Positions 1 to 11,742 of a DNA stretch of 64,000 nucleotides are shown in pieces. This DNA is from Schistocerca nitens (taxonomy: Eukaryota > Arthropoda > Insecta > Orthoptera > Acrididae). The notes beneath the pieces were generated by a model. It was not told where the DNA came from. It worked only from the letters and a program-made list of their open reading frames with translations, and did not search any database. Location of the stretch: positions 135,034,521 to 135,098,520 of the forward strand of contig NC_064621.1 of the NCBI RefSeq assembly GCF_023898315.1, in the 5' to 3' direction. The position numbers were made by a program, and so were the translations under genes. Each line of letters opens with the position of its first letter. The first letter of the stretch is position 1.

Positions 1-1463
1 ACATTATCTACCCCTACGAAGAGTTGATCACCTACTGCTGCTCCATTCATGGTAAGTGATCTCACTTCATATCTAGCGTTTCTTCTGAATACTCCTCAAG
101 CTGAAGCATTTACTGATCTATGAAACTGAAGAGTTGTAGAAAAACTATCCCAGCTTTATTAATTTGTGTCCAGTATTTATAGACGTACCACACTGACTAA
201 AGTACCGTAGTAGGTGATCTTAAAAAAGAATAAACGCCTTACAAAAAATAAATATTACATGGTGTCACTTTTAAGGTCAGTTACACAGTTTCACCAGCTT
301 ACGGTGTTGTAATGAGTAGCTTCTCAGCAAGTCGAAAATTTGTATCCTGCCTTGTCAGAGTAGCACATACTAGTTTCCCCAATAAGCGGAAACTGGAGTA
401 CTTCAGTAGTATTCGTGGAATATTTGTTCTGATGAGAGACCTTGTAAGCTGCCACAGAGCGGGAGATGCTTTATAATTCAATAAGATGTATTAATGTGTC
501 ACCGTATATCTGACACAAATGAATCGCTACCCACTAAAACAGTGATACTGGAGCTCGTTCTTCTACAAAACTGAACAATGATCAATGATCAATTTATTAT
601 ACATAAACTCAAAAGAAAAGGTTTAATAGTCATTGAAAGTACTAACCTAAATCCTTGAAAAACCTGGACAAGGGATCCAGACTGTGATGCGAATGAATCC
701 GTATCCGGATAAAACATTTACATTCGCTGAAGTCGTACTGAGATTGCCGAAAGTTAATGCAGTACAGAAGGGCACGCTTTTGCTACTATGGCTGTTGTTG
801 AATATTAACTGCAAACAAGACTTCAAAATGAAGACTGAATTTACTAAACATTGTTAAAAAATGATTCAACTTCCCCTACCGTTCAGCTCCCTGTCGCAGC
901 TGGATCTCACCACACTCATAATACACAAGCGGTTGCTCAATTGGCTGCGTACCCACCCAGTCTTTGGTTCTGTACCGACAACTTTCATCTGCGTCCAAGG
1001 TTCAGTTCAGCGAGCTCAGAGCGTCTCGTGGAAGACAAGGGTGTAGATGTTGTTTAGAAGTTAAATCTGCCCATCAAGACGCTGAAAACTGTAGAATTTT
1101 CTGCGCGTCACTTCCAACAAACAAGACTCCGTTCTCTGGACTTTTTAGCATCACGTAGTTTTGATTGGCTGAATGATAAATACTGTGAGTGCCGACCAGT
1201 AAGAATTTGTCTTACAAGATTCTAGTCTTCCTTCCTTACTGTCATTTCTAGTGGTCAAACAGTTACAAAATTCCTTATACTTGGCACTCTAGAACTTTGT
1301 CCTGTTCTTTCCTTCTCTGTCTGTGTTGATGTGCTGGCCAGTAAGGTTGGACGTCTGTCAGTAAAGCTGCAGTTCTTATTCCTACTTCTAGATTATTTTT
1401 GTTAACCAATAGTAAATGTTTTTTACGTTTCATTAAACATTCATGTTTTGCAAGACCAGAGCA
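1..1463. other. Unclassified AT-rich sequence
   Basis: No protein family, tRNA-like module or recognisable repeat is visible here. The short open frames around 851-1158 overlap each other in several frames and lack any motif I know, so I treat them as chance. The stretch ends exactly at the solo LTR that starts at 1464. Confidence 0.5.
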
Positions 1464-3080
1464 TGTAACCTCCCCCTCACTTATCGGCCTTAATGACAGT
1501 GAAAAATTAAACCGCGTGTACCTAATGGAAATTTGGGAAAAGCAATCGTCACCGAGGTTAATTTGTCGGTAAAGAGGGAGGAAAGGGTTACATCTAAATG
1601 AAAGGAAAAATGCAAATGAAACTGGTGGAAATTAATTTTGAAATAGGGGTAAAGTTAATAAAGAAAGTAAATGTGCGGCCGTTACGTTAACAGTCAACTA
1701 GCGGTAATTAGATATTTGAGATTTGGGGGAAATTACGGTCGCCAGTCCTAAGGACAATTACTATAGTAACTGAAAAAGAAAGATTATTACACTTATAATT
1801 AGCACTAGAAGCGTGGCAACTGAAGGTTGACACGTGTAGTGTGAAAACTGAAAGTTTGTCAGAAGTAATAAATTTCGCTACACTCTGACTTAATTTAGCA
1901 AAAGAATTAACAAAACCGGAAAATCGAAAGTTAATTTGGTGACTGAAGTTAATAGTGAGCTTTCTTTCTGAAGCACATCGAAATTCAATAAAATACGGTT
2001 AGTCTTGGACTACCTCAACAATCATTTCAAAAGCTACTTGAATCTATGCAATTTAGAAATAAGAGATTTAACTTCGAACTTGAATTAAATGATTCTGAAC
2101 AATTAACAATAGTAAAATTTAGTACGTACCAAGCTGAGCTGCAGTCACAGGTAAGCTAAAATATGCTAACAAAACTCGCACTCTTAATTTGTGCTCGTGT
2201 AATCTAAATATTGTAGCCAGCTATGAATACTTTAACTGAACTTTGAAATTAAGGCAGTGAAATTGAATTATATTATTTTAATGCTGGCGTTTGAATTTCA
2301 ACGACACTCGGGTTCATTTCGGAAAAGGAAGGGACACTGCTTGGCAATGCAATTGGGACAATGAGCAACAAATGTTCATGCTAAGTTGCTGTATTTTAGT
2401 GATGGTAATGGAATAGTTTGAAAATCTGAGGTCTGCCATACAGTTCTAAAACTTTACATGCTTTCAGTCTTCCTTGTTGGTTGATTGAAGGTTTGAAGCC
2501 GTCGATCGAGGAGGTGGCGACAGTCACTCATTGTCGGCCGTCGCTGTTGCAGAAGCTGGATGTTTGCGCGCCTCCTTCTCGACACGGTCACCAGACGAAA
2601 CGGGCTCTTGATGTGCGCCAGCTAATGCTTCCCGTCCGCGACACCGTGTCAGAAACGATTATAGCAAGTCGAGCGCAATTACATGCTGCCAAACCCCGAA
2701 AGCGCGGCAACTCGCGGGAGCTTCACACCACACACCTGCTCCACTCGCTACTCCAGCCAGACTCTCCCTGCTCTGCCCGCGCTCCACGCGGCAGAGTTAA
2801 CACTACCAAAGATCCTAAACACTTTGGTTCTCCACACGACCTATCGATGTATTCGTTCGATAGCATAGTTTTCCCTAGGCCAGACCCAGCGTATAAATAC
2901 AAATAATATTCACAAAACAAACCAATTATAAATCGACATAAATGCATAAATATATACAAATAGTAAAACAATTACAATATACAAAGACACAGAAATGTTA
3001 TATCTTCAGGTAACAAAATAAGGAAAAAAATCTGCAGTGCAATAGATGGAAATAGGAGGATATGCATTTCCGGCGTTACA
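1464..3080. mobile_element. Solo LTR (1,617 bp) with 4-bp TSD
   Basis: The segment starts TGTAACC and ends GGCGTTACA, giving a TG...CA structure with a 6-bp terminal inverted repeat (TGTAAC/GTTACA). It is flanked by AGCA at 1460-1463 and AGCA at 3081-3084, a 4-bp target-site duplication typical of Ty3/Gypsy integration. No internal retroviral coding region and no second LTR lie nearby, so this is a solo LTR left by LTR-LTR recombination. A GC-richer block at about 2480-2830 is followed by a TATA-like box, which fits a U3 promoter and would make + the likely sense strand. The 141-residue open frame at 2481-2906 lies wholly inside the LTR and has no recognisable domain. Confidence 0.8.
2891..2900 (+). 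promoter_or_regulatory. TATA-like box in solo LTR
   Basis: GTATAAATAC lies just downstream of the GC-rich block of the LTR, a plausible position for a Pol II core promoter in U3. This is inferred from sequence alone. Confidence 0.35.
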
Positions 3081-3511
3081 AGCACCTTCTCTGTGTCTCA
3101 CAATTTGCAAAGGTACCTTATTCGTTTCTGTTCCCATTCCACATTATAAGATGTTGTCTTAATAGTCCACAGATTTCAACAAAACGTGACTGCCGGTAGT
3201 TCTTTCAGGACTGTGGTAAAAACGGCATGCATTCTCTGACCACACACACCTCTCCATTGTCCCCACACAACTTGGAAATACACTACTGGCCATTAAAATT
3301 GCTAATCCACGAAGACGACGTGCTACAGACGCGAAAATTAACCGACAGGAAGAAGATGCTGTGATATGCAAATGATTAGCTTTTCAGAGCATTCACACAA
3401 GGTTGGCGCCGATGGCAACACCTACAACGCGCTGACATGAGGAAAGTTTCCAACCGATTTCTCATACACATACAGCAGTTGACCGGTGTTGCCGGGTGAA
3501 ACGCTGTTGTG

Positions 3512-4800
3512 ATGCCTAGTGTAAGGAGGAGAAATACGTACCACCACGTTTCCGACTTTGATAAAGCTCAGATTGTAGCCTATCGCGATTGCGGTTTATC
3601 GTATAACGACATTGCTGCTCGCGTTGGTCGAGATCCAATGACTGTTAGCAGAATATGGAATTGGTGGGTTCAGGAGGGTAATACGGAACGCAGTGCTGGA
3701 TCCCAACGGCACCGTATCACCAGCAGTCGAGGTGAAAGCAATCTTATCCGCATGGCTGTAACGGATCGTGCAGCTACGTCTCGATCCCTGAGTCAAGAGA
3801 TGGGGACGTTTGCAAGACAACAACCATCTGCATGAACAGTTCGACGATGTTTACAGCAGCATGGACTATCATCTCGGAGACCATGGCTGCGGTTACCCTT
3901 GACGCTGCATCACAGACAGGAGCGCCTGCGATGGTGAACTCAGCGACGAACCTGGGTGCACGAATGGCAAAACGTCATTTTTTCGGATGAATCCAGGTGC
4001 TATTTACAGCATCATGATAGTCGCATCCGTGTTTGGCGACATCACGGTGAACGCACATTGTACGCGTGTATTCGTCATCGCCGTACTGGCGTGTTACCCG
4101 GCGTGATGGTATAGGGTGCCATTGGTTACGTGTCGCGGTCACCTCTTGTTCGCATTGACGCCACTTTGAACAGTGGACGTTACATTTCAGATGTGTTACT
4201 ACCCGTGGCTCTACCCTTCATTCGACCCCCGCGAAACCCTACATTTCAGCAGGATAATGCACGACCGCATGTTGCAGGTCCTGTACGGGCCTTTATGGAT
4301 ATAGAAAATGTTCGACTGCTGCCCTGGCCAGCACATTCTCCAAATCTCTCACCAACTGAAAACGTCTGGTAAATGGTGGGCAAGAAACTGGCTCGTCACA
4401 ATACGCCAGTCGCTACTCTTGATGAACTGTGGTATCGTGTTGAAGCTGCATGGGCAGCTGTACCGGCCGGCTTGATTGGCCGTGCGGTTCTAGGCGCTAC
4501 AGTCTGGAGCCACGCGACCGCTACGGTCGCAGGTACGAATCCTGCCTCGGGCATGGATGTGTGTGATGTCCTTAGGTTAGTTAGGTTTAATTAGTTCTAA
4601 GTTCTAGGCGACTGATGACCTCAGAAGTTAAGTCGCATAGTGCTCAGAGCCATTTGAACCATTGGAGCAGCTGTACCTGTACACACCATCCAAGTTCTGT
4701 TTGACTCAGTGCCCAGGCGTATGAAGGCCGTTATTACGGCCAGAGCTGCTTGTTCTGGGTGGTGATTTCTCTGGATGTATGCACCCAAACTGCGTGAAAA
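3512..4800 (+). pseudogene. Tc1-like transposase, broken (family A copy 1)
   Basis: This is a DDE transposase of the IS630/Tc1/mariner superfamily, which cuts and pastes the element at TA. The start is the ATG at 3512 (MPSVRRRN). An N-terminal helix-turn-helix follows (FDKAQIVAYRDCGLSY, then IAARVGRDPMTVSRIW). The frame ends at a TGA at about 3833. After frame shifts the catalytic region remains readable: SDESR (first D) near 3985, QQDNARPH (second D) near 4253, and SPTENVW (E) near 4355, followed by an in-frame TAA. The C-terminus is split by a SINE at 4465-4666 and resumes afterwards in another frame. Several independent lesions make it certainly inactive. Confidence 0.88.
4465..4666 (+). 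mobile_element. tRNA-derived SINE (head type 1)
   Basis: The tRNA-like head contains a B-box-like stretch (GGTACGAATCC), followed by CTCGGGCATGG, the shared tail with GTCCTTAGGTTAGTTAGG, and the CCATTTGAACC end. The insertion is framed by an 11-bp TSD, GCAGCTGTACC, at 4454-4464 and 4667-4677. The host sequence is the Tc1 transposase C-terminus. Confidence 0.92.
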
Positions 4801-4898
4801 TGTAATCACATTTCAGTTCTAGTAATATTTGTCCAATGCATGCCCGTTTATCATCTGCATTTCTTCTTGGTGTTGCAATTTTAATGGCCAGTAGCGTA

Positions 4899-5560
4899 TA
4901 ATCTGCATTGTGACTTTATGAAGCCTGGCGCTAAGGCGGGTTGTTTCCAAGCACTGTCCAGTCAGACCTGCTTGTGGCCCTTTGCAGGAGTGCGAGCGGG
5001 TCTTCCGTTTATTCTCCTGGGGGCTGTTTCCCCAGTTTGTTTCTATGACACACAACGCACGCCCTCACCTGCAGCCAATAGCAACTTGTTTTCGTAGAAG
5101 CTTCCTACTGAGGTGTGTGCGCAGTTCAACCACTGGTACTATTTCATATTTCATTCACTGGCAGAGATTAGTCTATTCTGTTTTTATCTGGGTTTCTCTT
5201 TCGGGTCGTAGATAAATTATGAGACAGTCTAGAAAAAAAAAATGTTTCGTAACAACCTCACCAGAAACCATAGTCGACTATGTTTGATACTTACGTCCTC
5301 TTCAGAAGAGCTCAAGACTGCAGCTGAAACTCAAATAGGAAAGTGTTATGTGCTGTCTTGCAGCCTATCATATCGCGTATCACATCATATATTGTACCGC
5401 CCAGAGGGAACACGAGTACTGCACCGATAAGGATTGTGTAGTATCAGCTTAATTACAATATGTCGTATCACATACTTATCACCTCATTGAGAACGGCGCC
5501 TGACGTGTCAGTGAAAAGTAGCATCATCTACGTTCTGTACATAAACTGAGATTAAACACG
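4899..5560. other. Unclassified sequence between Tc1 relics
   Basis: No recognisable coding motif or repeat boundary is seen. Short open frames at 4982-5215 and 5242-5430 have no identifiable features. Confidence 0.4.
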
Positions 5561-6110
5561 GTCTTCCACATTCATAAATCGCATTCAAGTGTTAACTGTT
5601 TGTGAGAAGATAGTGTTGCGACCTCTTTGAGAAGGAGAAACCTTTATCAGCACGTGTCGCAATTCTGTAGTCGCAGGATCGTGGCATATCGAGACACCAG
5701 TTGCTGGTTACACCATATTTCTGCTCGCGTCAGTTGGGTTTTCACCAATGTCACATAAATAAGGAATCGATGGGTTTAAAAGAGCAATCTCTACACAATA
5801 CAGAGTCTCGATAGTCCATGTGACTATCGCCTTAGAGTATATACACAATATTCACTTGGTCGTGTAGGCTCTCACAGTCACGTCAAGAAATAGACTTGTT
5901 TGCAGGAAGACAGTTATTCCGTGAATAATGAGGTGACTTCAGAACAGAGAGTGATCGACTGTTGTCCTAGCCAGTTATTTCTCCAAGTCTGTCACCCATT
6001 AGGAACAGCATATATTACCGAGAGACAGTCTACCACTCACCAGCCGCTATGACGGACGTGTTATACATGATTCCGTACGCAACAGTAAGGAGTGGTGAAG
6101 CAACTGTCGT
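5560..6110 (+). pseudogene. Highly decayed Tc1-like transposase relic
   Basis: Read across frames, fragments match the Tc1 pattern: an N-terminal HTH remnant near 5640-5780 (IVAYRDTSC, ISARVSWVFTNVT, IRNRWV) and a C-terminal remnant near 5950-6080 resembling the segment that contains the catalytic glutamate (LSPIRNS, where SPIEN is expected). Stops and frameshifts are dense. No terminal repeats could be assigned. It seems older than and distinct from the family A copies. Confidence 0.5.
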
Positions 6111-6890
6111 AGATTATTAACGAAAAAGTTAACACAGTGGGCGTAAGATATACTCAACTCGTATTTTTGCAAGCGTACGAAAACTCATTACAAATAATGC
6201 AGCAAGGAACGGAGTCCAGCTGACACAATAAGGATGAGACTTTCTGAATGAAAGCACAAACCTTAGTGTCGATACTGTGAGAGCCTCAAGCAGCCGGCGT
6301 CTGCATAGCATCGCATAGCGAAGAAGCTCCAAGTGAGAATCTGCTGCGTGGCTGCCGCCGACCGTCCTATATTACGGCGGCAGAGAGCGACTGTAGTCCA
6401 GAGTCGCTTGAGGCGTGGCTGAGAAGTCACGCACTATTGGCTCAGCAAGATCCCGTGTGAGTGCTGTCAGCGTCAGACGGAAATTTGACGTTCCGTTGGC
6501 AACTTTGATGCCGATGAGGTGATGCCGACAGATGATCCAACTGCATGAACTCTGGCCTAAAGTTGAAGGAGCAAGGAATGATGTATTCACATTTGTCATC
6601 TAAACTCACCTCGATTTGACGCCCATTCGGATTAGAGCCGGTGTTGCTGCCAGATGTGGGAATACTGTGTTAATTTCGCACCAGTTATATTTTCAAATCA
6701 CTTACCTGTATACTTTCAGAGCCAGGAATATTTCGTTCTCTGCTATTCTTCTTGGAGGTGCAGTTATATTCCTAGTAACGTATAGGTACCATAAGGTAGT
6801 GTGGGCTTTCAGACTTCTGACTCAGTGTAGAGTGCTAGCATTTGTACGTGCAAGTACAGGAAATGGACAACAAAGCGAGCTGACTCCACT
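6111..6890. other. Unclassified sequence upstream of LTR element 1
   Basis: No recognisable gene or repeat is seen. The stretch ends with ATCC at 6891-6894, the left target-site duplication of the LTR element that follows. Confidence 0.4.
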
Positions 6891-6894
6891 ATCC

Positions 6895-8057
6895 TGAAAG
6901 GGTACAGTACCGCCCAACATTGAAAATAGGTACGAAATTCTTGTCAGAACAACACATTTTTTGTGTAAAAGTAACTCAATTTCAATTAATACAGCGAAGC
7001 CGGATACCAGTGTGGGAAAGAATGACAATTTATTTATTTAATTGATCACATGTGCACTCCCTCAAAATAAATTCCTACATCCAGTTTGGTGAGATCTGTG
7101 AAAGCTGAAATATTTAAGAAATAGCGTGTGTATCATAAGTTGAAGTATTTAAGAAATATCATTCCGTGTGACGCTAAGTTTAAACTCTGAGAGAGAATCA
7201 AGGTGAGTCGGCCGTTTTTCCAGCAACGCCACTTGGCTTGCATTGCACAGGAAGACGTGCGTTTATCTCCAGAGTTCACAGTAGGAAAGTAGAATTACAA
7301 AGTGGGGCAGTGTCGTGTGAAACTGGGATAGATATTGATTGAAGTGGGAAAGCGGAAAGTGATGATGTTGTAACAGTTCTTTGTGTTGTACTTCATATTG
7401 TTGTGTTGTATATGTCATGTAATTTGGGTATGTGTGTTTTGCATGGGGGTAGCAAGGTAGTTTCGAAAGATTTGTGGGTATGCCTGTTCCTTCTGTATCG
7501 CTCGATCTGGAGGAAAGTTTCGTGAGGATGATTGTGAGAGGCGAAGTGTGAGGTATAATAAAAGATCCACCATCCGATCCAGGGAGTGCACTGTTGCGGT
7601 AAATAGATTACGAGACCATAGTATAGAGATTCACTAACGTAAAACCATGCCCACTGGGCGGAATTTCTCATGTGATTTTGTTGTAGGTTGTAGAATTTGT
7701 GTGTTTAGGAATAAATCAGGTAGTGAATAGAAAGAGATTGGTGGCCTTTTTCATTAAATTGTATGTTGTCATAATGTCCCGAATTTATATAAAAGCCGTT
7801 AAATCAAAGACAAAAAGTAAATGTGGTATTGCCAGTGCGTAGTGTGCAGTCAGAGTTCTATAAATCACTGATAGTCAGATGCGTGTTTCCGTTGTGTATT
7901 ATTCATGCAGGAGGATAATTTGTAACTAAATAGTAAGATACGAGAATTCATGTTGCTCGATAAATTAAGGAAGAATCCACTCGCTTGGCAAACCACTCAT
8001 CTTGCAGGCCTGACTGCTTGGTGCCACAGTATGAGAAAGGCAAGTGGGTGCCTCTCA
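6895..8057 (+). repeat. 5' LTR of element 1 (internally deleted)
   Basis: This TG...CA repeat is 1,163 bp, about 500 bp shorter than its 3' partner. The missing piece lies between GATCTGTGAAA (about 7100) and GCTGAAATATTT, and both junction edges carry GAAA. Outside the gap I count only about six differences from the 3' LTR, roughly 0.5 percent, so the insertion looks young. Confidence 0.9.
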
Positions 8058-8251
8058 TAATTTCGACCCTGCCAGGATTATTGCTGTTAAGATTTTTTTT
8101 ATTTTTTTGATGGAATATATTGTGATAGCGCTAAGAAGTAAAGTTTTTTTCTGTTTGCAATTTCTTTCTGGATTGGTGAGGATCTTTTATTTTTTTTAAT
8201 TGCTATATCGTACAAGGCTGGAAGATCGTGGTATAATTTTTTTTTTGCGCA

Positions 8252-9852
8252 ATGTCCGTAGTAACTAGGTCGCAGTCTAAAAGTGTAGTCACCATGGAGA
8301 ATAGCGATTCTGGCGTGAACGTAGCAGTGCAGCAGGAAGTAGCTGTTGACCATGTGCTAACGAGCGAGAAAGACAAACACTCGGAAGGGGTTGAATTGTT
8401 CACTGGACCGCTCCTGGGTGATCCTTTGTGCGGCGGGCTTTGTCCAAAAACGCGGGCTTTTCCCGACGACGCGGGCGAGCCGAGACTAGGCCAGGTGTGT
8501 GGTGAAAGTGCAGCTACCCTTAGCGAAGCTACGGTTTCTCAGGCGCACGAGGTGAGCGCGTCGAAAGTAGGAAATAACGATGTGATACTACAGTTTTTAC
8601 AAGAGATGAATAGGAAGGCTGACGAGAGAGATAGGGAGGCTGAGGAGAGACATAGGGAGTTAATGGAGATGATGGACGCGATGTTTAGAGGTAATGAGGA
8701 GAGATGGGAAGCGATGGATAAAGATAGTGAGGAAGGTATGGAGGCATTGGATAAGGGAAATAAAGAGGGAATGAGGAAGGTACACTCAGTTACTGATGAG
8801 CGTCTGCCCGCAGTTAATAATCGGTTAGATGAGGGGGAGAAGAATCTGGATGCGGTGAAGGAAGTATGTGACGCCGTGAAAGAAAAAGCTAATAATTTGG
8901 AGGTACAAGTATTTGCAATAGAGAGTGATGGTACTGAACGTAGGGACGTTTAGCCGGATGAGCGAATCAAAGAGGTAGTGGTCAGAAAGAATACGATTAG
9001 TGCAGATACAGAAAAGATCAGTACAAGAGGCGAGACAGGTTCTGACAGTACGCAGCGAGAGGTTTATGCCGATCAGGAGGAGATACAACCACCATTACAG
9101 CTTAAAGAGGCACAATTAGAAATAAGTAGGAAACATAGTGAAGAACTAGCACAGTTGCAATCAGCGTGCAGTAGCGAAGGTGACACACCACCAGGTAGAT
9201 TGCAGATGGAGAGTGAGATAAACTCAGAAAGCGAAAATAGGCAGAAAGAGAAAGACGAATTCACAGAGTCAGAAGAACGGTTGTGTCGGATAAAACAGGT
9301 GGCAGACTCAACTGGGTATAGTCCAAGGCTGTCTCAATTTCACGATTCATTACCTTCATCGTGGGGACTGCTCCTCAAAACGAAGTTTGTGTATAACTAT
9401 TTGAGGGACGAGGCATGAGCGAAAATGGAGGAAGACCTTAAAGACTGTAGTAGCTATTTAAATGAATTCTGGTCGAAAAGTAAGGAGGACCAGGTTTTCA
9501 AAGCATATTGATGATGCCAAATCGTAACGAATGTGGTATTAGGGATTCAGTGTCATGTTATCAGGAGATGTTCAGACGAAACAGGTACTTGGATGTGACA
9601 TACGAACCAGCGGAGTTCATTAGGATCCGTATAACGAAGTTGCCAGTGAAATTGAGCAGAGGTATAGCGATGGCAGGCAGAGGCTTAGACGATTCCGCGT
9701 CATTTCAGCACTTGTTACAAGGATTGGGTAATGAGAGCAATATCGTGAACGGAGACACGACTCATAGGTCAGTTAGTGTCGAGGATAGGAACGGCAGAAA
9801 CTATCATAATGACAGGAGAGCGTGGAATCCAGGCATTTCATTCTTGTCATAA
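8252..9852 (+). pseudogene. Gag-like protein of LTR element 1, broken
   Basis: The product would be the structural (capsid) protein of the retrotransposon. The ATG at 8252 opens MSVVTRSQSK, and a charged coiled-coil region follows at about residues 105-180 (EAEERHREL, GNEERWEAM). TAG at 8951-8953 stops the frame, which resumes in register to TGA at 9416-9418. After a frameshift, 9508-9852 encodes the capsid-like tail (PVSCYQEM-type motif, RRNRYLDVTYEP, LPVKLSRGIAMAGRG). Compared with copy 2 this ORF lacks three segments: about 120 nt after RTERRDV-like sequence, about 100 nt before LSQFHDSLPSSW, and a short stretch near SYKIFCDKF. The gaps appear bounded by short repeats. Assignment to gag rests on position after the 5' LTR, coiled coil plus capsid-like helices, and synteny with copy 2. 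Confidence 0.75.
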
Positions 9853-10375
9853 TGGATTCAAGAATAGGAGAAACTAATCCAACATATCAGCCCTTAATAT
9901 CTTGCTCTTAAAACACATGCAGCTGGCACTGAAAATTGTCTATGTAGCAGACAAACTCAACTAATATGTAGGAATGCAAATACCATACTTCTGATCAGAG
10001 AATAAAACGCCAGTAATGGAATCTATTAGGCTGGTATCTCAGTAAAATTTGCAAATTTTATTTCGAACAGTAAAGTAAAAGAATTGTTATGTAATAATGC
10101 CAATGAGTCCAGTTGAATTAGTGTGATTCGACTATTGTAGATACTAAACAAGTAATGTAAGAGGTAAACATTGTGATCGAAGTTTTTAAATTAAATGCCA
10201 TCTGATCTATAGTATGTCATTGTCGTGGTGACAGCTATAATGAAGTGCTGTGTATGGTTGTTCGGAATCTGGTGTTAGTGAAAGAGGCCACTAGCACCAA
10301 AGTTACTAACACTTGGGCTGCCCAGTTCTCCCAGCTTGTATATTCTCTGCACACATTTAATTTTCGTGTAAGCAC

Positions 10376-10528
10376 ATATTCCTAACTAGCAAATTCTTTA
10401 TTGTGTATAGTGGACCATTCAGAGTGAGGCGGATTGTCCACGAAAATGCTGTACTGATTGAGACGATGAAGGGAAAACAATCTCGTGGGCTTCATCACAT
10501 TTCTAACATCAAATTATGGAAAAGTTAA
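10376..10528 (+). pseudogene. Integrase C-terminal remnant (element 1)
   Basis: The frame reads SKFFIVYSGPFRVRRIV, then a hydrophobic strand, then GLHHISNIKLW before TAA at 10526-10528. GPFRV followed by HxxxLK(x)W is the usual C-terminal signature of Ty3/Gypsy integrases, directly before the pol stop. The preceding roughly 500 nt shows no RT, RNase H or DDE core, so the pol gene has been cut down to its end. Copy 2 holds the same remnant at 42445-42597. Confidence 0.72.
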
Positions 10529-10734
10529 GGATAGATCTAAGGTAGGCAATTTATGGTAAATAGTCAGTGTATTTATTTGTGGTGTGTAACGTTGTGCAGG
10601 GTCAAATCGAACGTAAGAATTTTCAGGCGGGATGTCAGGAAGTATGACGGAATAGACTGGTCAAATGAGTCAGGAACAGGAATCGACAGAGTGGTGTATG
10701 TACGTATTTTTGTCGTATGAATAAGGATCAAGCA

Positions 10735-10895
10735 GAAACGACGTGATGATTAATGAGTGAATAAAGATAGTAGATAGAGAAGCGACGTGATAAATAGTAG
10801 TGGATAAAGGTGGTATATGAGGAGAAGCGACGTGAAGCAAGGGGATTAATAAAGAGAGATTCGACGTGATGAAACAGTGGTAAATAAAGGTGAGT
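10735..10895 (+). repeat. Degenerate ~40-bp tandem repeat
   Basis: About four units carry GAAACGACGTGAT- or AGCGACGTGA-type cores, each followed by AATAGT/GGATAAAG-like sequence. The counterpart in copy 2 is at 42808-42965. Confidence 0.65.
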
Positions 10896-11742
10896 AGAAT
10901 TGAATAATGTGGAGATGTCTTAGATGTATGTTACAGAGAGGCCTGTGTATGCTGCAATAGAGATTGATGCCAATGGCGAAGGAAGACCAGGAAATGATGG
11001 AGTAATGGACGGACGGAGAGCCGAAATACGAATGAAGAGATGAGGACAACTGCACAATGTGAAAGGACGTAAAGGGAGTATGAGACCCAGATGGTGAACG
11101 TTGTGGAATACTGACGTAAGATGTAATATAGGTGTAGATCTAATTCTTAGCATAACAATTGCGATTTGGCAAAAATAATATTTTTTGTTGTTGTTGAAGC
11201 CTGGTACCAGTATAACTAATCAAAACGGTTCCAATAATGTGTACAGTTATTTTGCAGGTTGATTAATTTGTGTATTTTTTGTTCTTAGATGAAATGTCGC
11301 AATTCTAAGTTGGTGTTCAGCAGAATGAAAGCGAATGCGGAGGTAAGCCGATGGAGAGAGGTGCCAGAGTGAAAGGACGAATTCGGAGACTGAAATGCTA
11401 TCTCCGAAACAGCTTCATGTGTTATGTGGTTGAGTATAAGGGAGCAAAGGTATGGTATGTTGTAGTGAGTGTGGTGGTGTTAAGGTTAGCTGACTTCTAG
11501 ACCTATTCTGTTAGTGTATCAATGGATTGAATGAGAGGGAAAATGTGATGTCTGGTGAGTGAGAGTCGTAGAGTAGTGTGATCAATGCACACACTCCTGT
11601 AAAGGGGATGCTACCGATCCATAACTAAAACATTATTGTGTTTTATTGTTTGTTGGGATGAACCTCAATGTCAGGTCAGGATCTGTCATACGTGTCCTAG
11701 AAACGTTGCTATATATAATGAAATGTAAATATATAGAAAGAT

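Larger units (their letters stand above)
3281..4896 (+). mobile_element. Tc1-like DNA transposon, copy 1 (family A)
   Basis: The ends are inverted copies of CACTACTGGCCATT, and the element is flanked by TA at 3279-3280 and 4897-4898, the Tc1/mariner target. The transposase runs on + and is broken. A SINE (4465-4666) is inserted near its 3' end with an 11-bp TSD. Two relatives of the same family occur at 48928-50536 and 57520-61683, both on the opposite strand, and the right part of this copy can be aligned with them by eye. Confidence 0.9.

Noticed and set aside
2481-2906. 141-residue ORF as a host gene
   Set aside because: It lies wholly within a solo LTR with a TSD, has no domain, and is open because of GC-rich composition.
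7393-7671. Antisense 92-residue ORF repeated at 15496-15774, suggesting a conserved small protein
   Set aside because: The two occurrences are the two LTRs of one element, so identity follows from LTR duplication; there is no recognisable domain.
10735-10895. CRISPR-like array
   Set aside because: Units are degenerate and directly adjacent, without unique spacers, in a eukaryotic retrotransposon.
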